64,000 nt of DNA from Silene latifolia (taxonomy: Eukaryota > Streptophyta > Magnoliopsida > Caryophyllales > Caryophyllaceae), in assembly GCF_048544455.1 (NCBI RefSeq), contig NC_133536.1:24368152-24432151 (forward strand). Direction: 5' to 3'. Both the position numbers and the translations under genes were made by a program. Position 1 is the first letter of the stretch, and each line of letters starts with the position of its first letter. The notes under the pieces are model-generated. The model did no database searches and was not told the origin of the DNA. It worked only from the letters and a program-made list of their open reading frames with translations. Of this stretch, positions 21,697 through 33,113 are shown piece after piece.

Positions 21697-21875
21697 ATGG
21701 GCAGGCATAAATACACGGGAGAAACTCACTGGGACACTGAATTTATGAGCAACTTGACGTTTTTGCCCTTTAATTTCCCAACACTCGCATACTAGTGATA
21801 GATACTATGTGTAGCTGTAGGCCTGTAGCACATCCATCTACTTACAGGACCCCACACTTCATTACTTCATTTTCC
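21697..21875 (-). repeat. 5' flank of the F-box gene, also present inverted at 42281-42440
   Basis: This stretch 190-370 bp upstream of the F-box ATG matches the complement of 42281-42440 over most of its length. Shared blocks include ATAAATACACGGGAGAAAC, ACTGGGACACTG, AACTTGACGTTTTTG and AGGACCCCACACTTC. A short extra segment near 21800-21825 is absent from the right copy. The block likely holds promoter or 5' UTR sequence of the F-box gene. Confidence 0.78.
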
Positions 21876-21939
21876 CGTTTTCTTCCTTCAAAAATTCTTA
21901 AAAAAGACGTATCCCTCAAAACAAAAAAAAAAGACGGTT

Positions 21940-22580
21940 TTATATATAAGACGGTCTTTTTTTTTTTTAAATCAGTCATTTGTATTTTGTTGATATCAAT
22001 AAAAAAAGTGACTATTATATAAATAGATAGTCTTACATCGTAAAACCGTCTCACACCCTAATTATTATCTTCTTTTCACCTTTTAAGTTAACTGAGCGGT
22101 TTTGCCGTATTTTAATTGACTCATTGTTGGATTAAATAGTGCACTATAGCTATTTTCTAAGTAAACTAATTACCCTAATTCGAGTTAATTAATAAACACG
22201 ATAAGAGCTAAAATTTTCTAAGTGAATTGCATAGAAAATAGTGAGGATGCGGGATTAAATTTTCACTAAAAAGGGGAAAAATGAAAGAATAAATAGTACT
22301 CAGTACAATACTTTGTAGATATATTTATTTTTGTGTAAGACGATTTTACACAAAAATATTTTAATATAGATCCGCTTGATAAATAAATTTTTAGTATATA
22401 TGAGTCATCTAAACCCGCTCATTCTAACTGAAAGAGTGAAAAGATGACAATAGTTATTGTGCGAGACGGTTTTACAACGATTTATTTTTATAAAAGTCAC
22501 TCGTTTATTCATATCAATAAATGAATGATTTTTTTACTAAATAAGACCGTCTTACAGTGTGAAACCGTCTTTTTCTAGAA
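21940..22580. repeat. AGACGGTTT-type dispersed repeat fragments
   Basis: Copies of AGACGGTTT and its complement AAACCGTCT occur at about 21943, 21960, 22042, 22465 and 22565, often next to GTGTAAGACG or TCTCACACC. They look like ends of one or two MITEs (about 21940-22060 and 22325-22580). Confidence 0.45.
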
Positions 22581-22735
22581 TTCGTAAAATTAAAAACACA
22601 AATTCTCATTTGTGACGGACAATATCCATCACAAACTTATGACAAGTCAAATAAAACTTATGTCAGTCATCTGTAGGTAGAGACAAGTCAAGCGGCAGGC
22701 CACAGTGGGGGTAGGAATTAAAATCAGGTCGGCAC

Positions 22736-24108
22736 TGTAATACTACGGTTTTATGAGTCTCTGACTACTCTATCGAGTAGGCCTTACTCTGTCGAGTAGG
22801 CCTTACTCTGTCAAGTAAGGGTGAGTTGCAGTTTATAATAGTTTCTGACCTGTTGGGTACTCGATCGAGTAACGCATATACTCGATCGAGTAAGGGGGCA
22901 CTCGATCGAGTACCTTAGCTACTCGATCGAGTAGCCGGTTTACGGGGGATGATTTCTCGGGTTTTGTTAATAATGCGATTAAGGTATATATTACTTCCGT
23001 CCCTTTTCTTTAAACACTTTTTAAAACCTAATTACTGAGAAAAGAGAAATCAAACTACGTTCTTCGTATCAATCGCATTGTTAGAAAATCCTGGAGCTTG
23101 GAAGGTCGGATTCTACCTTTCTTTATACCTTTGTGATCCTTGCGTCGAGGGTAAGATCTACGTACCGTTTTTATAGTTTTTCCTTAAAGTTGGTTAAACC
23201 CTAATATGGGGATTTGGGGGTTTTGTTGTAGATTATGATTGGTAGTGATTATATGTTTGTATTTTAGGAGGATGATTTGTAGAAGAAGCATTTTGATATC
23301 AGCTGTGAGACCGTCTGATTGTTGTGCTTTCCAGGTAGGGTTTCCCTACTCAGTATTAGTCCCACAAGTGTGTTGTTGATGTGTTGTGATTGTGAATGTG
23401 AATAATATCGTATTCGTATTGTGACGGTTGTTGATTGTGATTGTTTGTCTCTGGTTCTCGAGATGCGTTCTCGTCTGAGTGGAGTCACTTGCGAGAGTGG
23501 CTTCATGCCTTAGTTTCGCCCTTCGTGGAACCCGCCACGGAAGGGGATGTGCACATTAATGAACAGGGAAATCGCTCAATATGATGAGCGGGGATTTGGT
23601 GGGTTCGGCTGCGGTCCCCCACTGGCAGGGCTGGTCCAGTGGACAGTCGGTGATTGAGATTAATGGGACTGGTGTGATTGTGTGTGTGACGGTGTGAGCT
23701 GTTTGTTTATCGTATTGTTGATATATATAAATTGTGTGATTAGTACTGACTCCGTGTTGTTGTTTGTAAAACCTGCGGTGATCCATTCGGGGATGGTGAG
23801 CAGTCATTGAGCAGGTTTGAGTTGAGTTACATGGGATTGCTGGGATGTGCCACTGTCTGATGATAGAATTCTTCCCCTGTAGCTTAGTAGTTTAATAAAC
23901 TTTGCATTTAGTTGATTAGACAGTTGGTTTGAGAACTTGTATCCGTATTTTGGTATTTGGTTTTGGATTGTAACCTTTCACTAAAGTTATACTACTTAAA
24001 TGTTGTTTCGTTATTGTCTTATGATTATCATGCCTCGGGTAACCGAGATGGTAGTATCCTTATACCTGAGTGGTCCTGGTAAGGCACTTGGAGTATAGGG
24101 GTGTTACA
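22736..24108 (+). repeat. 5' LTR of the Tekay-type element
   Basis: It begins TGTAATACTACGG and ends GGGGTGTTACA. It contains seven intact or eroded copies of the palindrome ACTCGATCGAGT at 22766-22934, just upstream of a GGTATATATTA box at 22983. Confidence 0.95.
22984..22992 (+). promoter_or_regulatory. Putative TATA box of the Tekay-type LTR
   Basis: TATATATTA lies 50 bp after the last palindrome of the U3 array. No other equally good box lies nearby. Confidence 0.45.
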
Positions 24109-24110
24109 AA

Positions 24111-24122
24111 TGGTATCAGAGC
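24111..24122 (+). other. Primer-binding site, initiator tRNA-Met
   Basis: TGGTATCAGAGC lies two bases after the 5' LTR and is complementary to the 3' end of plant initiator tRNA-Met. Confidence 0.95.
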
Positions 24123-24593
24123 GACGATCCTGAAACCTGTAACCAATAAATCTAATGAATATAGGGAGTCAATTAAAATGAACCCGGGGTAAAGGTTGTA
24201 GGAGCTAACGCAAAGGCTTGGGAGACGTCCTAAAGTCGCGAACTCGCCCTACAATTTTGAACCGGTCACATGGGGGGTGTATGTCAAGGTCGTATGCATT
24301 GTTTGTTAGCTTGTGTGTGGATGTGATGAAGTATGTGTAATTGTTGGATGTTTGGAGTAGAAGGTTGAGATTGTGAATGAAAGATTGATGAGACATATAG
24401 AACTGTTGTTGGAATGAGAAGCATGATGGATGTTTACTATGTGGCGTTTAATAACATGATATAGTTATTTCATTAATCATATGAAGAGTTGTGTAGCATG
24501 GTATGCCTAACTATGATATAATGTTGGGTTTATAAAGTTGTTTAGTATGTTGGGATATGATATAGCATGCGGGTAGCATTTTCGAGTTAGCAT

Positions 24594-24860
24594 GACTCGA
24601 TCGAGTGGGGCTGACTCGATCGAGTGGGTATATGACGATTTTGAAAACAGAATCGTGTTTTTGGGCACTCGATTGAGTACCTCGGGCACTCGATCGAGTA
24701 GGGGGTCACTCGATCGAGTATCTGTGATACTCGATCGAGTATGTTAGAGATCAGAAGGTCTGTTCGGGGTCCGATGTCGAGGCACTCGATCGAGTATGGT
24801 GGGCACTCGATCGAGTAGCCTGTTACTCGATCGAGTAGGTTTGGGAACTCGATCGAGTAT
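24594..24860 (+). repeat. Array of ten CTCGATCGAG palindromes in the leader
   Basis: Ten copies (one with CTCGATTGAG) of the self-complementary 10-mer lie in three clusters at about 24594-24625, 24664-24740 and 24781-24860. Neighbours within a cluster are usually about 20 bp apart. The array is between the primer site and the gag ATG, so it would be transcribed. Confidence 0.95.
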
Positions 24861-24939
24861 GTCCTGGGCAGCTTACTTTCGTGTTTTGAGGTTTTGATGC
24901 GTATGTTTATATCCACCCCTTTTCTGATATAGTTTTAAG

Positions 24940-26151
24940 ATGCCGCCCAAGAAGAATGCTTTGTATGCGAGAGCTGAGATCATGAACATAGATGATATCG
25001 TTAAGATGTTGGAGCATCAGGATGCTCTTACGGAGGCTTTAAAGAATGTGGGAAAGGATAAGGATAAGGATAAGGAGGTTGATCACTCTAAAATCAGCCT
25101 CTATATAGCGAGGTTTAACCCGAAAGAGTACAAGGGGGTTGGGGAGCCTAACCTTCTTGACCACTGGCATCGTGAGATGGAGAATATACTAGACCTGGTT
25201 CACTGTCCTGATGAGATGAGAGTAGAACAAGCTGCGTTCTATCTGTGGGAAGTAGCTGGTGAGTGGTGGGACAAGGTGAAGGTGAGTGCCAAGGAGTTGT
25301 ATGCGAACCAAGGTTTACCTGCTATACCTTGGGAAGAGTTTCGTAAGGCTTTGAGGAAAGAGTTCGTACCGGAGCATGTGAGGAGTAAGTTGAGAGAGGA
25401 GTTTGATGGGTTTAAGATGACATCTGACATGTCTGTGGCCGAGTACTACAGGCAGTTCAATAAGAAGTCTAGGTATGCTGAGGATATGGGTTTGAGTGAG
25501 GAGAACCTGGCGCTGAGGTTTGAGAGGGGGTTGACCCCTAAGATCATGGATAAGCTACCTTTGGGAGTCCTTACTGATGTAAAGGAAGCTTATGAGAGGG
25601 CGGGGAGAGCTGAGAGGTTGGTGGAGATGGCTCAAGAGAGAGGGGTTGAGAAGAGAAAGGCTGAGAGTGAAGGTGGTGGCCAATCTAGTCACAAGAAAAG
25701 CAACCACAATCAAGCTAGAGGGTTTTCTTCTGGGTCAGGGTTCAGTGCTGGGGCTTCCTTTGGGCGTGGCCGTGGGAGTGTTAGTGGTAGTTGGGGAACG
25801 ACCTGCTATAGTTGTGGTGGTGTAGGCCACAAGAGACATGAGTGCACGAGTGCACCTGGAACTTTCCAGAGACCTACACAGAGTTATGCGAGCAATAGAC
25901 CGTCTGGATCATGGTCAAACCGGGGAAGTCAGAGCTATCAGGGTGGAGGTAACCGCAACGGCGGTAATTCTTATAAGAAACCAGCTACGAACAACAACAA
26001 CAATCAAGGGTCGGGTGCTAAGCCGACCACATCAGCCAGTACTGTCCAGGGAGGTGGACAGAAGACCAGTGGAAAGCTGTTCATGATGGACAAGAAGGCA
26101 GCTGAAGATGATGCACACGTTATCACTGGTACTTTTCTTGTTATTTGTTAA
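24940..26151 (+). pseudogene. gag of the Tekay-type element
   Basis: The ATG at 24940 starts an open frame of 403 codons. Residues about 60-230 are a Retrotrans_gag capsid core (FNPKEYKGVGEPNLLDHW, LWEVAGEWW, FEEF-like KEFVPEHVRSKL, ERGLTPKIMDKLP). Residues 289-302 are a CX2CX4HX4C knuckle (CYSCGGVGHKRHEC), preceded and followed by Gly/Ser/Arg-rich RNA-binding sequence. It would normally continue in frame into protease. Here a 7-base insertion near 26140-26149, a local duplication-like ATTTGTT, shifts the frame and ends it. Confidence 0.9.
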
Positions 26152-29100
26152 CGGTATTCATACCTTTGTTTTGTTTGATTCGGGGGCGTCTCAGTCGTTT
26201 GTATCTTCGAGTCATGTTAAACGGTTGGGTTTGAGGGTATATGAGTCTGTAAGTGAGAAAGTTTTTATACCTTCGGGTGAGTCGGTACCATGTGGGAGGT
26301 TATATAGGGATGTACCTATGATAGTTGGGCAAGTTGATTTACCTGTAGACTTGCTAGAGTTTCCTTTTAGCGGTTTTGAGATGATAGTTGGGATGGATTG
26401 GTTGGGAAAGTATAAAGCTAAGATAGACTGTCATCAAAAGAAAGTGTCTTTGAGAGGTCCTAAGCGCGTTAGTGTGTCTTATCGTGGGTTTCTGGTCAAA
26501 CCCAAAGTTAAGTTGATTGCAGCTGTCAGTTTGAAGTCTTATCTGAGGAAGGGGTGTCCTTTGATCTTGTGCCATGTGAGAGATGACCGGATAAAGAGTC
26601 CGACAGTTGATCAGATACCAGTGGTGGGAGAGTTTGAAGATGTTTTTCCGGAGGAGATTCCGGGGTTGCCACCGAGGAGGGAGATAGATTTCACAGTCGA
26701 GTTGAAACCGGGGACGGGGCCAATCTCTAAGGCACCGTACCGGATGGGTCCTAAAGAGATGAAGGAGCTCAGGAAGCAGTTAGATGATTTGATAGAGAAG
26801 GGATACATTAGACCTAGTGTATCGCCGTGGGGAGCACCAATTCTTTTTGTGAAGAAGAAAGATGGGAGTTTAAGGTTGTGTATAGATTATAGAAAGCTGA
26901 ACCGAGTGACGGTGAAGAACAAGTATCCTTTGCCGAGGATAGATGACTTGTTTGATTAGTTGAGTGGTGCATCAGTCTTTTCCAAGATTGATTTGAGGTC
27001 GGGGTACCATCAGGTGAAGATTAGAGAGGTGGACATACCAAAGACAACTTTCACGTCGAGGTATGGCCATTATGAGTATGTGGTGATGCCGTTTGGGCTA
27101 TCTAATGCACCGGCTGTGTTTATGGATTTGATGAATAAGATCTTCAGACAGTTTTTGGACAAGTTTGTGGTGGTGTTTATCGATGACATCTTAGTCTACT
27201 CCAAGACTAAGGAGGAGCATGAGGAACACCTGAGGGTGGTGTTGCAGACTTTGAGGGAGCATGAGTTATATGCTAAGCTGTCCAAGTGTGAGTTCTAGTT
27301 AGAGAAAGTTGCTTTTCTGGGGCATGTGATCTCTAAGGATGGAGTAGCTGTGGATCCGGCAAAGATTGAAACAGTGACAAAGTGGGAAGCACCAAAGAAT
27401 GTTGCTGAGATCAGGAGTTTCATGGGTCTAGCTGGGTACTATAGACAGTCCGTGAAAGATTTCTCCAAGATAGCTAGACCTATGACAGCGTTGATGAGGA
27501 AATAGAACATGTTTCGTTGGGTTGAGAGTTGTGAGATGGCGTTCCAAACATTAAAGGAGCGTTTGACCACAGCTCCTATCTTAGCATTGCCTGAGGGGAT
27601 TGAGAACTTTAAGGTTTATACAGATGCCTCAAAGAATGGGTTGGGATGTATGTTGATGCAGAACGGTAAGGTGATTGCCTATGCTTTTAGGCAATTGAAG
27701 CCTTATGAGGAGAACTACCCTACACATGATCTGGAGTTGGATGCAGTGGTGTTTGCTCTCAAGATATGGAGACATTACCTTTATGGAGCAATCTTTTAGG
27801 TATTTTCGGATCACAAGAGTCTCAAGTACATCTTCACGCAAAAGGAGTTGAACATGAGACATAGGAGGTGGATGAAGCTGATTGGCGATTATGACATGGA
27901 AATTATCTACCATGAAGGGAAGGCCAATGTTGTTGCAGATGCTTTGAGTAGGAAGAGTGTACATTCTTTGTGTACAGCTTTATCTTTGATGAGGTTGAGA
28001 GATGAGGTAGCAAAGTTTGGGATACATATGATGCAGAAAGGAGATGCCATGGGAGATTTGACAGTGCAGCTTGATCTTTATGATGATATTCGAGGTAAAC
28101 AGGCGTTGGATCCTAAGATAGTTGAGTGGAGAGCCGGAGTAGAGAAAGGGACAGTGTCTCGATTCTCTATTCATACAGATGGTAGTTTGAGGTTTGACGG
28201 TAGGTGGTGTGTCCCTAATGATGAGGAACTGAAAAAGACTATCATGACAGAGGCACATTGCACACCATATTCAGTTCATCCAGGTGGAGATAAGTTGTAC
28301 AAGGATTTAAAGAACACGTTTTGGTGGCCTGGGATGAAGAAAGAAACAGCTGAGTTTGTGGCCCGTTGTTTGACATGCCAGAGAGTTAAAGGAGAACAGC
28401 AACGACCACAAGGTAAGATTCAGTCTTTAGTGGTGCCTGAGTGGAAGTGGGAATCCATTTCTATGGATTTTATCGTGGGTTTGCCAAAGAGTCAACAAGG
28501 TAACAACATGATATGGGTAATAGTGGATCGACTGACAAAGTCAGCTCACTTTGTGCCAATGAAAGATACATGGATTAAAGCACAATTAGCTATGGCTTAT
28601 CGAAAGAATGTGCTTAAGTTACATGGAGTTCCTAAGGACATAGTGTCTGACAGAGATGCGAGATTTATATCAAGGTTTTGGAAAGAGTTGCAGGAATCTT
28701 TGGGAACAACTTTGAAGATGAGTACAACATTTTATCCTGCGACAGACGGACAGACTGAGAGAACGATCAAGACTCTTGAGGATATGTTACGAGCTTGTGT
28801 GATGGACTTTGGAGGTAGCTGGGAACAGAGGTTGGATTTGATAGAGTTTTCTTACAACAACAGCTATCACACTAGTATAGGCATGACACCGTTTGAGGCT
28901 TTATAAGGGAGGAGATGTAGGAGTCCGATTTGTTGGGACGACAGTGCTGAGGCAGGGGTTTTAGGACCAGAGATGGTACATGAGATGGTGGAACAGATCA
29001 AGATGATCAGGGAACGGATGAGAGCGGCTCAGGATAGGCAAAAGAGTTATGCAGATCTACATCGCCGGGATATAGAGTTTCAGGTTGGGGATAAGGTTCT

Positions 29101-29524
29101 TCTGAAAGTGTCTCCTATGCGTGGGGTTATGAGGTTTGGGAAGAAAGGCAAGCTGAGTCAGAAGTTTATCGGGCCTTATGAGATCTTGGAGCGAGTTGGG
29201 GAAGTTGCATATCGCCTGGCTTTACCAGCTGCATTAGAAAGAGTGCATAATGTGTTTCATGTATCGCAGTTGCGGAAGTATGTGAATGACCCGTCACATG
29301 TGTTAGAGGCAGAGAGCTTAGAGTTAGATGAGTCCTTATCATATCTTGAGGTTCCTAAGCAGATTCTTGACCGAAAGGTTAGGAAGACTAGAAGTGGTGA
29401 GACAGTTTTGCTTAAGATCCTTTGGTCTAACCACGAGACCGAGGAAGCTACATGGGAGGCAGAGGAGCCCATGAAAGAGCGTTACCCTTTCCTTTTTGAT
29501 CAGGTATGTATGGTTACGGGGACG
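26131..29524 (+). pseudogene. pol of the Tekay-type element: protease, RT, RNase H, integrase, chromodomain
   Basis: Order of domains: protease ([12 protein letters not shown], about 26170); RT with [23 protein letters not shown] and the catalytic FIDDILVYS (about 27174); RNase H (VYTDAS, about 27616); integrase with an H/H/C/C zinc module (about 28255-28380) and the D, D, E residues in MDFIVGLP, SDRDARF and PATDGQTER; and a chromodomain-like C-terminus (LDRKVRKTRSGE to ATWEAEEPMKERYP, about 29360-29490). In-frame stops occur at 26957, 27296, 27503, 27797 and 28904. The nested element entered just before the terminal TAA, which now lies at 40530. Confidence 0.92.
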
Positions 29525-31923
29525 TGTGGACAGCGGGGGCCCACGGGGGCGCTTGGGAGAGAGGAGGAACAAGCGTTTGCATTTTCGTATGGAGTCGCCA
29601 CCAATTTTTATGGGAAATTGGAACCGTTCGAATACCTCGTGTCATGTCAAGACACAAAGTAGTGACATGAACACTAAGCAATCGTTACCCTTAGCATTCT
29701 ATGTCTAGAATGACTCTCGTGGATGCCAATGAACACGGGTGTTCACAGATATCTGGAGTTAGGGGTGAGGGTACGTATTAGGAAGCTCTTTTGATCGAAC
29801 ACCTAATCCCGCCCGCCTCGATAGCGGCCTCTACTAATGATTAGGGAAGTTATTCGTACTCGATATATCGTCGATTGTATGCATGCAATGCAACATCCAA
29901 GTTTTAATCCTAACATGTGAGAATTAGGCTAAGTCGGTTGACAATCAATTTAACATACAATTGGGTCAAAGTAGGATTTAGTGTTCAATTACATGTGAAG
30001 GCATGCAAATAAATCATACAAATGCGATAAATAATACAATAAAGATACAATAAAGAAAATTACAATAATTACATTGGATTAATTGATTTATGTCGAAAAT
30101 ACCTTTAAAACGGATAATTTGAGAAAAAGAATAAATAAATAAATTAACGAACAGATCAGAAGGTGATAATACGATTAATAGTTAATTGTACGTATGCTAA
30201 TTAAACTAGGCCAAGCAACAACGAAGTTCAGGGACAGAATTCAACCCGGAACAGGCGCAGCAGAGCTGCGTCTTTTAGAATAGGCGCAGCAGACGCTGCG
30301 TCTGTTCCTGACCTGAATTCTGGCTATGAAGCCGGAATGGCGTGTTGTTAATACTCGTTGGTGAATTTAATGATTGATTAAATTATTTACTCGGATGAAA
30401 GTGATTAATAGGTTATTTACATGTGATTAGGGTCATAAAAGCAATAAAACATGGATGAGACGGATGCAAGACGGACTAATTACATGAATAGCGAGAATTA
30501 TTAGTTTACAAACCAAACTTATTACTTAGGTTAAACACGATGGTTAATGACGAATTGACAGATGAAAATATATCAAAGATCGAATTCCAGAAACTCAATA
30601 TGAATGAATTGAATTTCTACAACCCGGATTTGATTTTAATGACAAAAACCCGAAATATGAATTACTTGGGATTTAAGTCGGAATTAATGATGAATTAAAC
30701 ATGTTAATGACGATGAATAATATACATGTGAAATTATTATGTTATTGCGTACAAAGAATTGAAGAAAACAAACGAAAACAAATAAAAGTTAACAAATTAC
30801 AGAGGACGAAGGAAGAAGAAAGGAAGCAGGAAGTGCGGCAGCCTCACGAAGAGGCGCAGTAGGAACTGCGCTCCTTCGAAGAGGCGCAGCAGTTGCTGCG
30901 TCCTTTCTCGACGGTTTGTCTTCTGGAAATCCGAAAAAAGGGTTTTCAAACAAGGTTTTATAAATCGGTTTTAATTGGTATTTTCGACATAAACCTTACA
31001 TTAATTATACAATAAGAAATAAATAACAATAAATAAAAGGATTATACACCCTCAGACTTACATGTTGACGAAACGAGATGAACTAAGATATCGATTAGTG
31101 ATGCTCGACGCGAATGTAAAGAAAGTGCCCTCGTAAGAGGAAAACGAATAGATTAATTAAGTTGATTGTTGTGTAGTTGGTCAAATTGGCCGGTCATGCA
31201 AACGAGGCTGGGACTCAGAAGGATCCGAGCTTACGTGGTCGAATGTTCAAGCACGTAGACGCCAAAAAGTAAGAACAAAAGTCTAGAATGCAAAGGGAGA
31301 AGACAAGGGCGGACACTCGCGTGAGAAATATGAGGAGCGAAGGCTCCTATTTATACTAATCACGTGAAGGAATTAGGGTTTCGGAGACTCTTTGGAAGTG
31401 AATCTCGGAAAGATATGAAAAAGATACGAGAATTACGCAGAATAGGACTGGGGAAGAGGCGCAGCGACACTGCGTCTCTTTGGAAGAGGCGCAGCACCTG
31501 CTGCGTCTGTTCCCAAGTGGTTTCCTCCTGCGGAAGAAAGATTTCCGTGTTTAAGTTATGGTAGGACGGAATAATTTGGTTTTCCTTAATATCTTATGTG
31601 AATATTACGGGAAATTGTTTACCAAAAGATAAAAATTATGAAATATGGAATAGAAATATCCGGAACATTCCAGAACATTCTGACTCGGGATTTAACGGTT
31701 ATCAGAAAATGGAGACGGTTTTAGGCCCGGATTCCAAATGTACTCTAATTACTGTCAAAACGACCGTATCGGCACGTAAATGACAACTATGAGGTAGACA
31801 TTAATATTTGAGCAATCACTTGACGATAATCTTACGAACTGCCACAAATCGTTCCGCGTAGCAAACATGCGGCCCAATCATCACCGGGTGGTTTGCGAGA
31901 GGTGCAGAAATGAGGTATCTACA
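29525..31923 (-). repeat. 3' LTR of the non-autonomous Tat/Ogre-type element
   Basis: On the plus strand it runs from TGTGGACAG to GAGGTATCTACA (2399 bp). It holds hairpin-forming GGCGCAGCAG/CTGCTGCGTC pairs near 30245-30305, 30842-30902 and 31455-31510. The related TATA box TATAAATAG (minus) lies near 31348-31356. Confidence 0.94.
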
Positions 31924-31939
31924 GAGCCCCCACTTTGAC
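31924..31939 (-). other. Polypurine tract of the non-autonomous element
   Basis: The minus strand reads GTCAAAGTGGGGGCTC immediately before the 3' LTR, the position and composition expected for plus-strand priming. Confidence 0.85.
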
Positions 31940-32224
31940 TGAGGCTTGGACAAGGCGAAAGTCAAAGTATAGCCATCAGGTCAATCGAAGATTACAACCT
32001 GACGACTATGGCGACGCGAGGCGGCTCAAGGAGTCTGAGCCAAGGACCTGTCGTCGGGAACATTTTAGAGTCTGTCGACTATCGGGGAGGGTAGTTTAAA
32101 GTCCATTAGACTACGTAAGGAGGCTCGCCAGCCATAAGAAGAGACCATACCTGATACTTCTTTCTCGAGATGCTTCTGGAGGTGCGTAGGAGCTAAGGTA
32201 AGCGTAGGAGCTAAGGGTAATACC

Positions 32225-32665
32225 TAAAAGATATATAAGGATTGTGCTAGGGTGTGGGGACCCTAAAGGAAAGTATCGACGGGAAGGAGGCCAAATATAA
32301 GTTCAACTTAAGGGGTAATCAAGTTTTTGAGTGTAGGAACTCTAAGGGAAGGTGATCCTAAAGAGAAAAGGTGATCCTAAGGAATATGATCCTAAAAGGC
32401 ATAAGTATGTGAACTTAAAGGCTTATGAACCTAAGAGAAATTGGGATGCTAGGGTTAAGTTTAGGAACTACTGGGATATTAATTCTTGTTTTAAACACGT
32501 GCGTTTAAGCTTTCTGAGGTATGAGAACTCCAAAAGGATTTATGGGTTTATGAACCTAAAGTCGTTGGTGTGGGAGCTTAAAGGTTTATGAACCTAAAAG
32601 AAGCCATTTTGGGATCTAAGAATCTAGGGGTAAGAATCCTAACTTTGGGTTTACGAACCTAAGGA
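32225..32665. repeat. Degenerate repeats with GAACCTAA words
   Basis: Variants of ATGAACCTAAAG and GATCCTAAAG recur every 20-40 bp. The periodicity is irregular and there is no coding sequence. Confidence 0.6.
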
Positions 32666-32691
32666 AGGAGGCTCTGGTTTGGGAACAAGAA

Positions 32692-32886
32692 AAATTGCGA
32701 GTAGCAGGACACAGGCGGGAACTGCTGAGAGAAAACTGCTTGGGTAGTCTTCGAGAAATATTGTAAGTAGCAGGACACAGGCGGGAACTGCTGAGGAGAA
32801 AACTGCTTGGGTAGTCTTCGAGAAATATTGTAAGTAGCAGGACACATGCGGAAACTGCTGGGGAGAAAACTGCTTGGGTAGTCTTC
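32692..32886. repeat. 66-bp tandem repeat, about three units
   Basis: Units start GTAGCAGGACACAGGCGGGA at 32701, 32767 and (slightly changed) 32834. They are over 90 percent alike by eye. Confidence 0.9.
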
Positions 32887-32922
32887 AAACAAACTTCAGA
32901 AGAATGTTGGGTCAATGTTGAT

Positions 32923-33113
32923 CTCCATGTCTCGAGAGGAAATGACTGTCGGTCGTGAACTCTCCTTGGGGAACATAATTGGGAATTTATTTCCATGTCT
33001 TGAGAGAGATTGTCTATCCGCTTACTCTCGCTCGGGGAAATATAATCGGGAATTTATTTCCATGTCTTGAGAGAGATTGTCTATCCGCTTACTCTCGCTT
33101 GGGAAAATATAAT
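32923..33113. repeat. About 67-bp tandem repeat, three units
   Basis: Each unit begins TCCATGTCT(C/T)GAGAG and ends GGGAATTTATT. The last two units are nearly identical and the first is diverged. Confidence 0.85.

Noticed and set aside
24587..24916. Open frame on the minus strand with repeated YSIECP-like peptides
   Set aside because: It is the translation of the CTCGATCGAG palindrome array; the repetition is DNA-level and there is no protein family.
32616..32996. 126-codon minus frame with repeating residues
   Set aside because: It is the 66-bp tandem repeat read in frame (66 is divisible by 3), not a gene.
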